This document shows positions 27,955 to 37,123 of a stretch of DNA of 64,000 nt, piece by piece. This stretch comes from Candidatus Goldiibacteriota bacterium (GTDB taxonomy: Bacteria > Oederibacteriota > PGYV01 > DSYL01). The translations under genes were made by a program, and so were the position numbers. The notes under the pieces were generated by a model. It saw only the letters and a program-made list of their open reading frames with translations. It was not told the DNA's origin and searched no databases. Positions within the stretch are counted from its first letter, which is position 1, and each line of letters opens with the position of its first letter. The stretch covers positions 1 to 64,000 of the forward strand of contig JAGNJD010000007.1 of assembly GCA_018000835.1 (NCBI GenBank). The letters are read 5' to 3'.

Positions 27955-30579
27955 CTATTTACCGGCAACGATGTCCTCAGCCAATTTCAGCGCTTCGTCA
28001 ATCCTGGTTATGTCTTTGCCGCCGGCTTCTGCCATGTCCTTTCTGCCACCCCCACTACCACCACATAATGATGCAATTTCTTTGATTATCTTTGATGCAT
28101 CAAACCGGTCTGTTAGATCGTCGGTTAACGTGACCAGAAACGAAACCCTGCCATTTATAACGTTTGCAATGACGATGATCGTTTTTTTTGATTTATGTTT
28201 AAGAACGTCGCCGAGTTCCCTTATTACGTTTTTTTCAACACCCTCAAATTTAACGGTTACTATTTTTATCCCGTTTTTCTGTTTTGCACGTTCAATGTAA
28301 GTATCCACGTTTTTCAGAACATCGGTTTTTATCGTTTTCTGAATTTGTTTTTCCATTTCTTTTTTTTCGTCCATCAACCTGTAAATCTTTTCGTCCAGTT
28401 CTTTTAAGTCGGAAGCCCTGAACTTTTCTTTTAATTTTTCGACAAAATCATTCATGGACGTAAGTAAATCAAGAACTTTGCTTCCGGTTATTGCTTCAAT
28501 TCTCCGGACGCCGGCTGAAACGGAATATGATGACGTTATTTTAAAAATTCCTATTTCTCCTGCATTATCAACGTGCGTGCCTCCGCAAAGTTCCATTGAT
28601 ATTTCTCCAACGGAAACAGTTCTTACCGTTTCTCCATACTTTTCCTCAAACAAAGCCATGGCACCTTTTTCTTTTGCCTCCTTAAAACTCATTTCTTTTT
28701 TATGCACAGGCTTGTTTTCAAGTATCCATTTATTTACAAGGCGTTCTACTTTTTTTATTTCCTCATCTCTTAATTGTGCAAAATGCGTAAAGTCAAAACG
28801 CAATCTGTCGTCGCCAACGTATGAACCGGTTTGTTCCACATGAGTTCCAAGGATGGACCTTAAAGCAGCCTGAAGCAGATGCGTAGCAGTATGATTTCTC
28901 ATTATTGACTTTCTTCTTTCACAATCAACATGCGCCTTTACCCTGTCTCCTTCACATATTTTTCCCTTTAAAACCTTTACTTTATGGATAAATAACGAAT
29001 CAATTTTATAAGTATTCAGGACCTCGAGTAACGATGCATCTGAAACTATTTCTCCCGTGTCCCCTATCTGACCGCCTGATTCCGCATAAAAAGGCGTGAC
29101 GTCGAGTATCAGGTCAACTTCTTCGCCGCTGTCTGCCTGTTTTCTCGTTTTGCCGTCAGATATTATTGCGAGAACTTTTGCATTTTCTTCAACAAGGGTT
29201 TCGTATCCCTTGAACGTGGTGTTTGAAAATTTTTCCAGGACTTCTTTTGGTATTTTTGATGCAAGTTCATAATTAAAACCTTTCCATGATTTCTTTGCCA
29301 TTTCTTTCTGCTTTTCCATAAGAGAATTAAATTCTTCCCTGTCAACTGAAATATCATGTTCCATAAGTATTTCTTCTGTTATTTCCAGCGGGAATCCAAA
29401 CGTATCATAAAGTTTAAACGCGACGTCCCCTTTTAACCGTTTTTCGTTTCTATCCTTTATTTTCTTTATCTCTTCTTCCAGTATCTGCAGCCCGTTATCC
29501 ATCGTGTTTTCAAATTTTTCTTCCTCCATTTTTATCATCTGGGAAATGTAATCCTTTCTTTCTGCAAGTTCAGGATATGGTTCTTTCATCATGTTTACTA
29601 TGATCGGAACCGTTTTATGTAAAAAAGCGTCTTTTAATCCAAGAGTTCTGCCATGTCTTACGGCTCTTCTGATAAGACGTCTTAAAACGTAACCTCTGCC
29701 CTCATTTGAAGGGATCACTCCGTCACAGATTAAAAAACAAATCCCTCGTGCATGGTCTGCGACAACCCTTAGCGAAACGTCTGTTTTTTTGTCTGCACCA
29801 TATTGCACGTTGCTTTTTTCTGAAATAAAATTTATTATTGGCATGAATAAATCCGTTTCAAAATTTGAATAAACGCCCTGTGATATCGCTGCCAGTCTTT
29901 CAAGCCCCATGCCTGTATCTATGTTCTTCTGCTTTAACTCCGTTAACGAACCGTCTTCCATTTTATTAAACTGCGTAAAAACGAGGTTCCAGACCTCCAG
30001 GAATCTGTCTTCGTTTTTTTCTATGTCTTCTATCGTTACTTTTTCGTTATGTCCGCCTTCCAGATCAAAATAAATTTCACTGCAATAGCCGCATGGGCCT
30101 ACGTGTCCCATCTCCCAGAAATTGGTTTCATCGCCCATCCTGAATATCCTGTCTTCCGGTATTTTTACTTTACTATTCCATATCTTAAATGCCTCATCAT
30201 CCTTTTTATATATGGAAATATACATCCTTGATTTTGGTAGTTTAACTACTTCCGTCAGAAATTCCCATGCCCAGGTAATTGCTTCTTCCTTAAAATAGTC
30301 GCCGATTGAAAAATTACCAAGCATTTCAAAAAAAGTGTGATGGCGTCTCGTTTTTCCTACGTTTTCTATGTCGTTCGTTCTTATGCATTTTTGCACGGAC
30401 GCAGCCCTCGTAAACGTGATAGGCACCTTACCAAGAAAATAATCCTTAAAAGGAACCATCCCTGCAACCGTAAAAAGTATCGTTCTGTCGTTTGGTATGA
30501 GAGACGAACTTGGTTTTATTACGTGACCTTTCTGTGCAAAAAAATCAAGAAATAACTTTCTCAGTTCGTTGCTGTTCAA
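27955..30579 (-). CDS. alaS: Alanyl-tRNA synthetase
   Basis: An 874-residue class II synthetase. The catalytic core occupies about 1-350, with RRHHTFFEMLGNFSIGDYF near 79. The editing domain has HTATHLLQAAL near 566 and CGGTHVDNAGEIG near 663. The C-terminal DHHA1-like domain has CGGSGGGRKDMAEAGG near 845. The gene starts at a TTG codon, supported by AGGAGG about five bases upstream; this may temper translation. It opens the alaS-ruvX-mltG unit. Confidence 0.95.
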   Translation of the reverse strand: MNSNELRKLFLDFFAQKGHVIKPSSSLIPNDRTILFTVAGMVPFKDYFLGKVPITFTRAASVQKCIRTNDIENVGKTRRHHTFFEMLGNFSIGDYFKEEAITWAWEFLTEVVKLPKSRMYISIYKKDDEAFKIWNSKVKIPEDRIFRMGDETNFWEMGHVGPCGYCSEIYFDLEGGHNEKVTIEDIEKNEDRFLEVWNLVFTQFNKMEDGSLTELKQKNIDTGMGLERLAAISQGVYSNFETDLFMPIINFISEKSNVQYGADKKTDVSLRVVADHARGICFLICDGVIPSNEGRGYVLRRLIRRAVRHGRTLGLKDAFLHKTVPIIVNMMKEPYPELAERKDYISQMIKMEEEKFENTMDNGLQILEEEIKKIKDRNEKRLKGDVAFKLYDTFGFPLEITEEILMEHDISVDREEFNSLMEKQKEMAKKSWKGFNYELASKIPKEVLEKFSNTTFKGYETLVEENAKVLAIISDGKTRKQADSGEEVDLILDVTPFYAESGGQIGDTGEIVSDASLLEVLNTYKIDSLFIHKVKVLKGKICEGDRVKAHVDCERRKSIMRNHTATHLLQAALRSILGTHVEQTGSYVGDDRLRFDFTHFAQLRDEEIKKVERLVNKWILENKPVHKKEMSFKEAKEKGAMALFEEKYGETVRTVSVGEISMELCGGTHVDNAGEIGIFKITSSYSVSAGVRRIEAITGSKVLDLLTSMNDFVEKLKEKFRASDLKELDEKIYRLMDEKKEMEKQIQKTIKTDVLKNVDTYIERAKQKNGIKIVTVKFEGVEKNVIRELGDVLKHKSKKTIIVIANVINGRVSFLVTLTDDLTDRFDASKIIKEIASLCGGSGGGRKDMAEAGGKDITRIDEALKLAEDIVAGK

Positions 30580-30981
30580 ATATTCCTCCTGTGATTTTTT
30601 ATCAGATAATTTTTAATATTATATTATAAAAACAATCACTGTCAACTTTTTAATCCTGAAAACATGGAAATAAGTATGGGAATATTTTTATCCACGCTCA
30701 TATCCGGTAAAAAAAACATAAATTCCGGATATTTCCTTTCAAAATATATGTTTTTATTAAATTTGTGACTGAGGGAGTGCGTAAGTAAATTATAATAAAA
30801 AGATTGATGTTAAAAAGCGGCACTTTTCAATTGCTGTTTATTGTTGATTGATAAAACCATTTCAAATTTTGTTTTTCTGCTTTCTTCCTTCACCGTTCTA
30901 TTTTCTACTCTATATTCTCTAATATGGCACCCGGCATTGTGATTTCGTAATTTTCCATTACTTTTCCCCGGCATAAACGGT
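30580..30981. other. Gene-free region upstream of alaS containing repeat R2
   Basis: I see no gene and no T-box or other aminoacyl-tRNA sensor. The left 200 bases should contain the alaS promoter on the minus strand. The rest is the R2 repeat copy. Confidence 0.45.
30790..30978 (+). repeat. Dispersed repeat R2, copy B
   Basis: Aligns with 25355-25520 by shared landmarks (AAGCGGCACTTTTCAATTGC, GATAAAACCATT, CTATATTC, ATATGGCA, CATTGTG). The hairpin of copy A is partly degraded here (TTAAAAAGC against GTGCCGC...). It contains about 20 extra bases in the middle. It abuts the stop of the DUF1848 gene, as copy A abuts the stop of a barrel gene. Confidence 0.55.
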
Positions 30982-31887
30982 TTAATACCTGTTTGCGTAG
31001 CAGTAAACGCATCCGTGCCGGCAGGTATCATACGCGCCTATGTCCTTGCTTTTTATGCAGCCGCAGTCCTTTCGCTGGCCGCTGTCTTTTAAATTCTTCT
31101 GCTTTAAAAAATCCATCAAAATCCCGTCATCAGGAAATATCTTTTTCATAAGTTCGTCGTCAATGCACTTATTGTGATTTATTCCAAATTTTAAAAGGTC
31201 AAACGGTTCGGAACACGTTGTAATATTAAGCCCCCAGTTCTTGTTTATATTCTGCAACCCTTCTGCAATTTCTTCCATTTCTTCCTTATTTAATTCCCTG
31301 TAAAAATCATTTCCCGTCTTTTTCAGATTCATCCGCACTTTTTTGTATTTTTCAATGTCAACGAATCCGATTATAAGTTTCTCGGTATAAACGCGTATTT
31401 TATCCCCTATTGTTTTTATCCTTTTTAACGTTTCGCCAATGCTTAAATTCCCGCCGGTCAAAATCGGGTCATAACGCCACAAAACTTTTTCCCTTCCGAT
31501 TAATTCTGATAATTTTATGAACGTCCCTATTCTTTCGTTTATTTCAGGAACGCCGGGCTCAAGTCCTTCTTTTTCATAATCATTTAAGGTAACCAGAAAA
31601 TAGTAATTTATTCCAACTTCATCAAGATATTTTATCTTATCAATTATCGGTTCCGGATGTTTGCTCCAGAAAACCACGACGCGTGTATTTTTAAAAGACA
31701 CGAACATTTCTTCCCCGTTAAAAGGATTTTTCCATCTTACAAAACCCTTTTTTAAATTGTCAAAAAACCGGTCGGAATAAAATGCAGGAATATCGGTTGC
31801 CCTGCTTGCGGATACGATTTCAGGGTATATTACTTTTGTATTTTTTTCATTTATTAAAACGTAATCTTCTTTCCATTTGATAGACAT
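30982..31887 (-). CDS. DUF1848 family protein with C-terminal cysteine cluster
   Basis: A 301-residue protein of the DUF1848 family. The N-terminus VSASRATDIPAFYSDRF is a family hallmark, as are VVFWSKHP near 78 and WRYDPI near 138. The C-terminus carries CGC near 278 and CRHGCVYCYANRY, a CxxxCxxC arrangement that resembles a radical SAM cluster site in an unusual terminal position. The biochemical role is unknown; iron-sulfur binding is an inference. It stands alone between a repeat and htrA. Confidence 0.85.
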   Translation of the reverse strand: MSIKWKEDYVLINEKNTKVIYPEIVSASRATDIPAFYSDRFFDNLKKGFVRWKNPFNGEEMFVSFKNTRVVVFWSKHPEPIIDKIKYLDEVGINYYFLVTLNDYEKEGLEPGVPEINERIGTFIKLSELIGREKVLWRYDPILTGGNLSIGETLKRIKTIGDKIRVYTEKLIIGFVDIEKYKKVRMNLKKTGNDFYRELNKEEMEEIAEGLQNINKNWGLNITTCSEPFDLLKFGINHNKCIDDELMKKIFPDDGILMDFLKQKNLKDSGQRKDCGCIKSKDIGAYDTCRHGCVYCYANRY

Positions 31888-31967
31888 TTTTATTTTTTAA
31901 AACTTCCGTCATTTTTCCATTAACCGGAAAATCTTCACGTTCATTTTTGTATCTGCACGGCACACCA

Positions 31968-33341
31968 TTATCTCACGTTAAACGCAAGATACAGCATTGA
32001 ATTACCACGTTCTATTAAAATAACAACCTGTTCATTTTTCCTGGCCGTTTTGACTGCGTTGTTAAAATCTTCTACGTTTTTTATGTGCTTTCCGTTTATT
32101 TCATGAATTATATCCCCCCTCATTATGCCTGCATCTTCTGCCGCCGTACCAGAACCAACGGATATTACAACTACGCCCTCTCCCTTTGATATTCCATACT
32201 GGGAAGCAACATCTTCCGTAATGTCGCTTACTATTATTCCAAGGTTGTTCTCATTCTGGGATATCTCTGGTTTTTCCGGCTCCAGAACCGCATCAGGGTT
32301 TCTTTCTCCGACTTTTATTTTACAACTTATCTCTTTGCCTTTTCTTATGACTTTTACTTCAACCGTTTTATTAACCGGAGTTGCTGCAACTATTGACTGC
32401 AATTCCCTGTATTTTTTTATTTTCTTTCCGTCAAATTCGACTATCACGTCACCACGTTGTAATCCTGCCTTTTTAGCCGGTCCGTTTGCAAATACCTCTG
32501 AAATCAGGACGCCTTCGTTTACCTTAAAATATTTTGCAAGTTCAGGAGTCAGGTCCTGTATGGCAACCCCGAGCCATCCCCTTACGACTTTTCCCTTTTG
32601 AATTATGTCGTCGTATACCTTTTTTGCCATATTTATCGGTATTGAAAAACCAATGCCTTCATACCCGCCGGAGCGTGAAGTAATTGCAGTGTTTATGCCT
32701 ATGACTTCACCATCAAGATTAATCAGAGGGCCGCCTGAATTTCCCGGATTTATTGCAGCATCCGTCTGCAAAAAATCATCGTAAGGTCCTGCACCTATTA
32801 TCCTTCCTTTTGCACTTATTATTCCCTGGGTTACCGTCTGCTCAAGTCCAAAAGGGCTTCCAACCGCTATTACCCAGTCGCCTACTTCTATTTTATCTGA
32901 ATCGCCTATTTTTGCCGGTTTTAATCCTTTGGCATTTATTTTAATTACGGCTATGTCTGTCTCTTTGTCTTTACCGACCACTTTTGCCTTGTATTCCTTT
33001 TGATTGTAAAGTTTTACCGTAATTTCGTCGGCTGATTCTACAACGTGGTTGTTTGTTAAAATGTATCCATCGGGAGATATTATGACTCCGGTTCCAAGAC
33101 TTCTCGTTTTAAAAGTTCCCCGCGGGATTCCAAAAAATCTATACAAAAAATCGTCGTCAAAAAACGGATCGCTATAAAAAGGGTTGGTTTGTTTTATGAC
33201 CGTAATTGTTGAAATGTTCACCACTGATTCTTTTATTGCGTCCGCAACATCCTTAAACGACGCTGGTATCATCTTTGTTTCTGCAAACGAAAAATTTATT
33301 AAAAACAAAAGCATAATAAAACAATTAATCAAACGTTTCAT
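31968..33341 (-). CDS. htrA: HtrA/DegP-type periplasmic serine protease
   Basis: A 457-residue envelope protease. A signal peptide (about 1-20) precedes a trypsin-like domain with all three catalytic residues: His in TNNHVVESAD near 98, Asp in TDIAVIKI near 128, and Ser in GNSGGPLINLDG near 202. Two PDZ domains follow at about 255-340 and 360-455. It degrades or refolds damaged envelope proteins. It lies 62 bases downstream of the DUF4340 gene and may be read through from the ABC cassette. Confidence 0.94.
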   Translation of the reverse strand: MKRLINCFIMLLFLINFSFAETKMIPASFKDVADAIKESVVNISTITVIKQTNPFYSDPFFDDDFLYRFFGIPRGTFKTRSLGTGVIISPDGYILTNNHVVESADEITVKLYNQKEYKAKVVGKDKETDIAVIKINAKGLKPAKIGDSDKIEVGDWVIAVGSPFGLEQTVTQGIISAKGRIIGAGPYDDFLQTDAAINPGNSGGPLINLDGEVIGINTAITSRSGGYEGIGFSIPINMAKKVYDDIIQKGKVVRGWLGVAIQDLTPELAKYFKVNEGVLISEVFANGPAKKAGLQRGDVIVEFDGKKIKKYRELQSIVAATPVNKTVEVKVIRKGKEISCKIKVGERNPDAVLEPEKPEISQNENNLGIIVSDITEDVASQYGISKGEGVVVISVGSGTAAEDAGIMRGDIIHEINGKHIKNVEDFNNAVKTARKNEQVVILIERGNSMLYLAFNVR

Positions 33342-33403
33342 AAACGGGACCTCCTGTGTTTCGGCCTTTTTCCCTCCATTGCATGGGCAAAAGGCGGTAT
33401 TTT

Positions 33404-34765
33404 TTATTTTATTTCAAGGTCGGGCAAGCCTATGTTTTTTACATAATTTGCATCAATCGTATAAATCATATTTTTTTCCGGAACCTTGACATAAATTTCT
33501 TCCTTCCCTTCAACCTTTCCACCGAGTATAACGGTACCAAATAATTCGTCATTTTTTCCGTATAATTTTATTTCAGCCAGCCCCGGAATCAGACCGTATT
33601 TTTCCGCCTCGTCTTTCTGGTCAAATTTTTCAATTACGCTTTTATATTCAAGCCAGTAAAGATTGCTTGCAACGCCAAAAATGTAAATGGATTCCTTCTT
33701 TTTATTATCTATGTTTTTAAACTCGGAATATTCCCATTTTTCCGTGCCACTTTTGTCATGGTGCTTTACGGCTACGATTGATTTATCGCCATATTTTACG
33801 GAAATTTTTTCTACTTTATCCTGCATAAACAGGAATAACTGTTTGTTCGTTATTTCGTCAATTTTTTCAATGCCGTTATAAACGTAATCCGGAATTTCAA
33901 GTAAATTTTTATGTATGGTTGACTTTGCATACCTTGAATTTTTTGATTTATTTTCTTTCCCAAAATAAGCCCTTTGCACGTCTTTTCCCTCATATACTTC
34001 AATATATTCCAATGGATTTGAAAGTCCGTAACGCTCTGCATCTTTTACGTCCATGAAATCCTTTATTCCGGTATTTTTCATGTAACTCAAATAAGTCATT
34101 ATTCTTTCGTTCTTAGCCGTTTTTGAAACCGGAGAAACTATGTGCCACCACCCGTCTTGTTTTTTTAACCTGTATTTTTTGTCCCTGTCATTTAGATTAA
34201 TGACCATCTCCGTAACTGCATCGTCGGTAAATTTCATCAGCCCTTTATATCTTAAATCCTTTAATTCCTTGTCGCAGTCAAGCCGCAGATTTTTGGGGAC
34301 AAGATATACGGTTGTCGTATTTCCAGGGATTGCGGCATAGGCAGAATCGCCTATGGGGTTATAACCGGCCATGTTTAATCTATACGTCTTGTCTTTTGTA
34401 ACGAATTCTATGTAAACCTCCGGTTTGTCCAGATTATAATCGGCAAGATTTACCTGCTCTATTATTCTTTCTGATTTTGCAGCCGCGTGCCTTTCAAGAA
34501 TGGAGCCAACGGTACTTTCATCGGCATAGGATTGTATTGGTTCTATAATCATCCAGTCATTACTTATTTTTTTTATTATGATTTTATTTTCAATAGTTTG
34601 AATGACTATTTCTGATACGTCTTCTTTTTTTAAATCCTGATATATCGTTTCCTTTTTGTTTTTTTCGGTTTCCTTGTTTTGTCTTTTTTTTATTTCACCA
34701 AAATAAAGATAAACGGAAAGCAAAACAAGAACGACCAATGCAGTTATTATCTGTTTCCCTTTCAT
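33404..34765 (-). CDS. DUF4340 domain-containing protein
   Basis: A 453-residue protein with one N-terminal membrane helix (about 6-22) and a large extracytoplasmic part. Repeated DUF4340-type units are visible, each with a strand pattern like DVSEIVIQTIENKIIIKK, then WMIIEP or WWHIVSP, and later YGLSNPLEYIEV or YGLIPGLAEIKL. It is two bases downstream of the GldG-like gene. This arrangement (ATPase, permease, GldG-like, DUF4340) is recurrent in many bacteria, and the DUF4340 protein is probably an extracytoplasmic component of that exporter. Confidence 0.85.
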   Translation of the reverse strand: MKGKQIITALVVLVLLSVYLYFGEIKKRQNKETEKNKKETIYQDLKKEDVSEIVIQTIENKIIIKKISNDWMIIEPIQSYADESTVGSILERHAAAKSERIIEQVNLADYNLDKPEVYIEFVTKDKTYRLNMAGYNPIGDSAYAAIPGNTTTVYLVPKNLRLDCDKELKDLRYKGLMKFTDDAVTEMVINLNDRDKKYRLKKQDGWWHIVSPVSKTAKNERIMTYLSYMKNTGIKDFMDVKDAERYGLSNPLEYIEVYEGKDVQRAYFGKENKSKNSRYAKSTIHKNLLEIPDYVYNGIEKIDEITNKQLFLFMQDKVEKISVKYGDKSIVAVKHHDKSGTEKWEYSEFKNIDNKKKESIYIFGVASNLYWLEYKSVIEKFDQKDEAEKYGLIPGLAEIKLYGKNDELFGTVILGGKVEGKEEIYVKVPEKNMIYTIDANYVKNIGLPDLEIK

Positions 34766-34767
34766 AT

Positions 34768-36336
34768 CTACGACATCCTCCTTTTAATAAATACCATAAC
34801 TCCGATTCCAAGTATAATCAGGGGAACTATAATTGTTGGAATTATGAATAACATCCTTCCCGTAATTTTTGAAAGAAAAACCGGCTCAAATGCCATGTCC
34901 TTTGGTCTTATTGAAATCATGTCCCCTTCTTCTGCAAGATAACTTATAGTGTTTAAAATAAAATCCTTGTTTCCTGAAGCACTTAAAAAAGTATTATTGG
35001 CAAATTCGGTGCTACCTAAAAGGGCTATTTTTGTCTGCGTGAGTTTTGTAGTTGCATCCCAGTCAGGTTTGAACGTTTCGTTATTTACATTTAAAATGCC
35101 TGCAACGGCCAGGGGGGACTGCAGGTCTTTACCTGCATCAAATTTAACCGTTCCTTTTCTGACGCCTGCCATGTCAACTTCACCCCAGGAAGTCGTATTA
35201 GTCTTTGCAAGGATATTGGACGAAACGCCTTCTATATTTTCTTTAAATTCAAAGGTTCTGCACATGGGGAAAAACAATGCCGTCCTGAAACCCTTCGTTA
35301 TTTCATGCTGTTCAAACGTGGATATTATGGGCATCAGGACGTCTCCGCCAAACATTGTTCCGAGTTTATCAACGACTATGTCGTTATGAATGATTGCACC
35401 CATGCTTTTTAACAAATTGTCCAGGTTTGGAGTTGCAACCATCGGGACGTAAGAAATTATTATTTTCCCTCCGCGTTTTATGTATTCCTGCAATATCTTG
35501 ATTTCCCTGTCAAAAACGTCCGTCTGGGGACCTGAAATGAACAGGATAGAACAGTCGTCAGGAACTTTTCCTGCATTAAATAGTTCTATGTCTTTTGCCT
35601 CATAATTATACGACTCAAGTTCTTCCTTTAATGCACTGTAACCATTTTTTTCATTTTTTGGTGCGTCAAGCGAAGGTTCGCCATGTCCTTTTGTAAAATA
35701 TACTTTTTTCTTGGTTCCTTTTATTACTCTTATCAGACCATTCGTTATGCCTTCTTCCGTCAATTGGTCCACTTTTTCAAACGTCCCTTTGTCTTTCCTG
35801 TTTAAAACAATTATTCCGTATCTATCAACGTTAAATCTTTTTGCGATGGAAGGATTTTTATCTGCATCAACGGATATGTATTTAAATTTGTTGCTCTTTT
35901 TTTCGTACATTTTTAGCATATCTTCTACCTGGGTATTATGTGCTTTTACGGAATAGAAATAATATGCCTCTATCGTTTCTTTTAAACTGCTTAATGCCTT
36001 TTCCGTCTGGTCCGACAAAGAATATTTCTTTTGTTTGGTTAAATCAACCTGGACTGAATTTAACGAAAAAATTACCTGAACGATCACAAGGATGGCAATC
36101 ACGAGCAGGGTATAAATAATTGCGTTTATTCCATATCTCGTTGATTTGCTCGTAAAAAATGTCTTTACGTTTGTCCGGTCAGAAACGACGTAAACGCAGG
36201 TTAATGCCAATCCGGCAATCATGCCAATCATAGTCCATGTTGCAAATGCGCCCATTATAAGGGCAACAATTCCTGATAAAAGTATTAAAGACAGACCTGA
36301 AACAAACAATACTGTGTTTAATTTTTCTTTTTTCAT
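34768..36336 (-). CDS. GldG-like ABC transporter auxiliary membrane protein
   Basis: A 522-residue protein with three N-terminal membrane helices within about 8-100 and one near the C-terminus (about 492-515). Between them lies the GldG/ABC_transp_aux domain, with the SLSDQTEKALSSLKE start near 105, YFTKGHGEP near 210 and SILFISGPQTDVFD near 262. In Bacteroidetes GldG works with GldA and GldF in gliding; outside that group its cargo is unknown. The stop is two bases before the DUF4340 gene, and the start follows the permease by one base. Confidence 0.87.
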   Translation of the reverse strand: MKKEKLNTVLFVSGLSLILLSGIVALIMGAFATWTMIGMIAGLALTCVYVVSDRTNVKTFFTSKSTRYGINAIIYTLLVIAILVIVQVIFSLNSVQVDLTKQKKYSLSDQTEKALSSLKETIEAYYFYSVKAHNTQVEDMLKMYEKKSNKFKYISVDADKNPSIAKRFNVDRYGIIVLNRKDKGTFEKVDQLTEEGITNGLIRVIKGTKKKVYFTKGHGEPSLDAPKNEKNGYSALKEELESYNYEAKDIELFNAGKVPDDCSILFISGPQTDVFDREIKILQEYIKRGGKIIISYVPMVATPNLDNLLKSMGAIIHNDIVVDKLGTMFGGDVLMPIISTFEQHEITKGFRTALFFPMCRTFEFKENIEGVSSNILAKTNTTSWGEVDMAGVRKGTVKFDAGKDLQSPLAVAGILNVNNETFKPDWDATTKLTQTKIALLGSTEFANNTFLSASGNKDFILNTISYLAEEGDMISIRPKDMAFEPVFLSKITGRMLFIIPTIIVPLIILGIGVMVFIKRRMS

Positions 36337-36337
36337 G

Positions 36338-37123
36338 TTAACTCCTCCACTGCTTTGTTTCCAAAACTCTTAAAGTCAAAAATAAAAACAGGATTATGAA
36401 AACCAGATAATAAACTATGTCCGCCGTATCGAGCAGCCCTTTTGCCAGATTGTCAAAATGTTCGGTTATTGACAATTCCATGATAATTTTTCCTGCTTCC
36501 GGTCCCACCGTCTGTGAAAGCCACGGTAGAAGGAGCAATAAAAGAAGGGCGCCAAAAGAAATTACGGCAGCAACTATCTGGCTGTCGGTTAAACTTGAAA
36601 TGAAAAGTCCGAGTGCAAGAAACGAAGCACCCACGAGCAGCAAGCCGAGGAAACCCGCAAGAACTGGTAAAATTTCATACTGGGAAGTCGTCCTTAAAAT
36701 CAGAAACGAAATCATGCTGCAGACGAGCATTGCTACAAAAACGGTTAATGCTGCAAAAAATTTTGAAAGGACTATTACCATGTCGCTTACAGGATAAGTA
36801 AACAACAGTTCAGCCGTGCCTTCTCTTTTTTCTTCCGAAAACAACCTCATCGTTATCAACGGAAACATTATTATCATGACCACGACCACGTTGTGAAAAT
36901 ATGGTCTGAATATTCCGTCTATCATGGACAAATCCCACATCATCCGCTGATACTGGTTCATTGACCGCAGCGAAACCATGGCATAATAGTTTGCTATGGT
37001 TGCAAAAAAATAACCTGATAAAACGGCAAATACCGATATAACCGCATAAGCAACCGGCATCGCAAATATTATCGCAATTTCTTTTTTATAAAGTGCCGTG
37101 AATTTATTCCACATGTTATGCAT
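36338..37123 (-). CDS. ABC transporter permease (GldF-like)
   Basis: A 261-residue ABC-2 type permease with six hydrophobic segments at about 17-40, 75-95, 110-130, 145-168, 177-198 and 235-255. The motif LFSEEKREGTAELLFTYPVSD near 92-112 (core EKREGTAELLFTYP) is typical of GldF/NosY-like permeases. The start overlaps the ATPase gene by eight bases. It probably pairs with the ATPase and the GldG-like protein. Confidence 0.88.
   Translation of the reverse strand: MHNMWNKFTALYKKEIAIIFAMPVAYAVISVFAVLSGYFFATIANYYAMVSLRSMNQYQRMMWDLSMIDGIFRPYFHNVVVVMIIMFPLITMRLFSEEKREGTAELLFTYPVSDMVIVLSKFFAALTVFVAMLVCSMISFLILRTTSQYEILPVLAGFLGLLLVGASFLALGLFISSLTDSQIVAAVISFGALLLLLLLPWLSQTVGPEAGKIIMELSITEHFDNLAKGLLDTADIVYYLVFIILFLFLTLRVLETKQWRS

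Noticed and set aside
30580-30800. T-box or other tRNA-sensing leader before alaS
   Set aside because: No T-box consensus or stem-loop arrangement was recognisable; the ribosome site directly precedes the TTG start.
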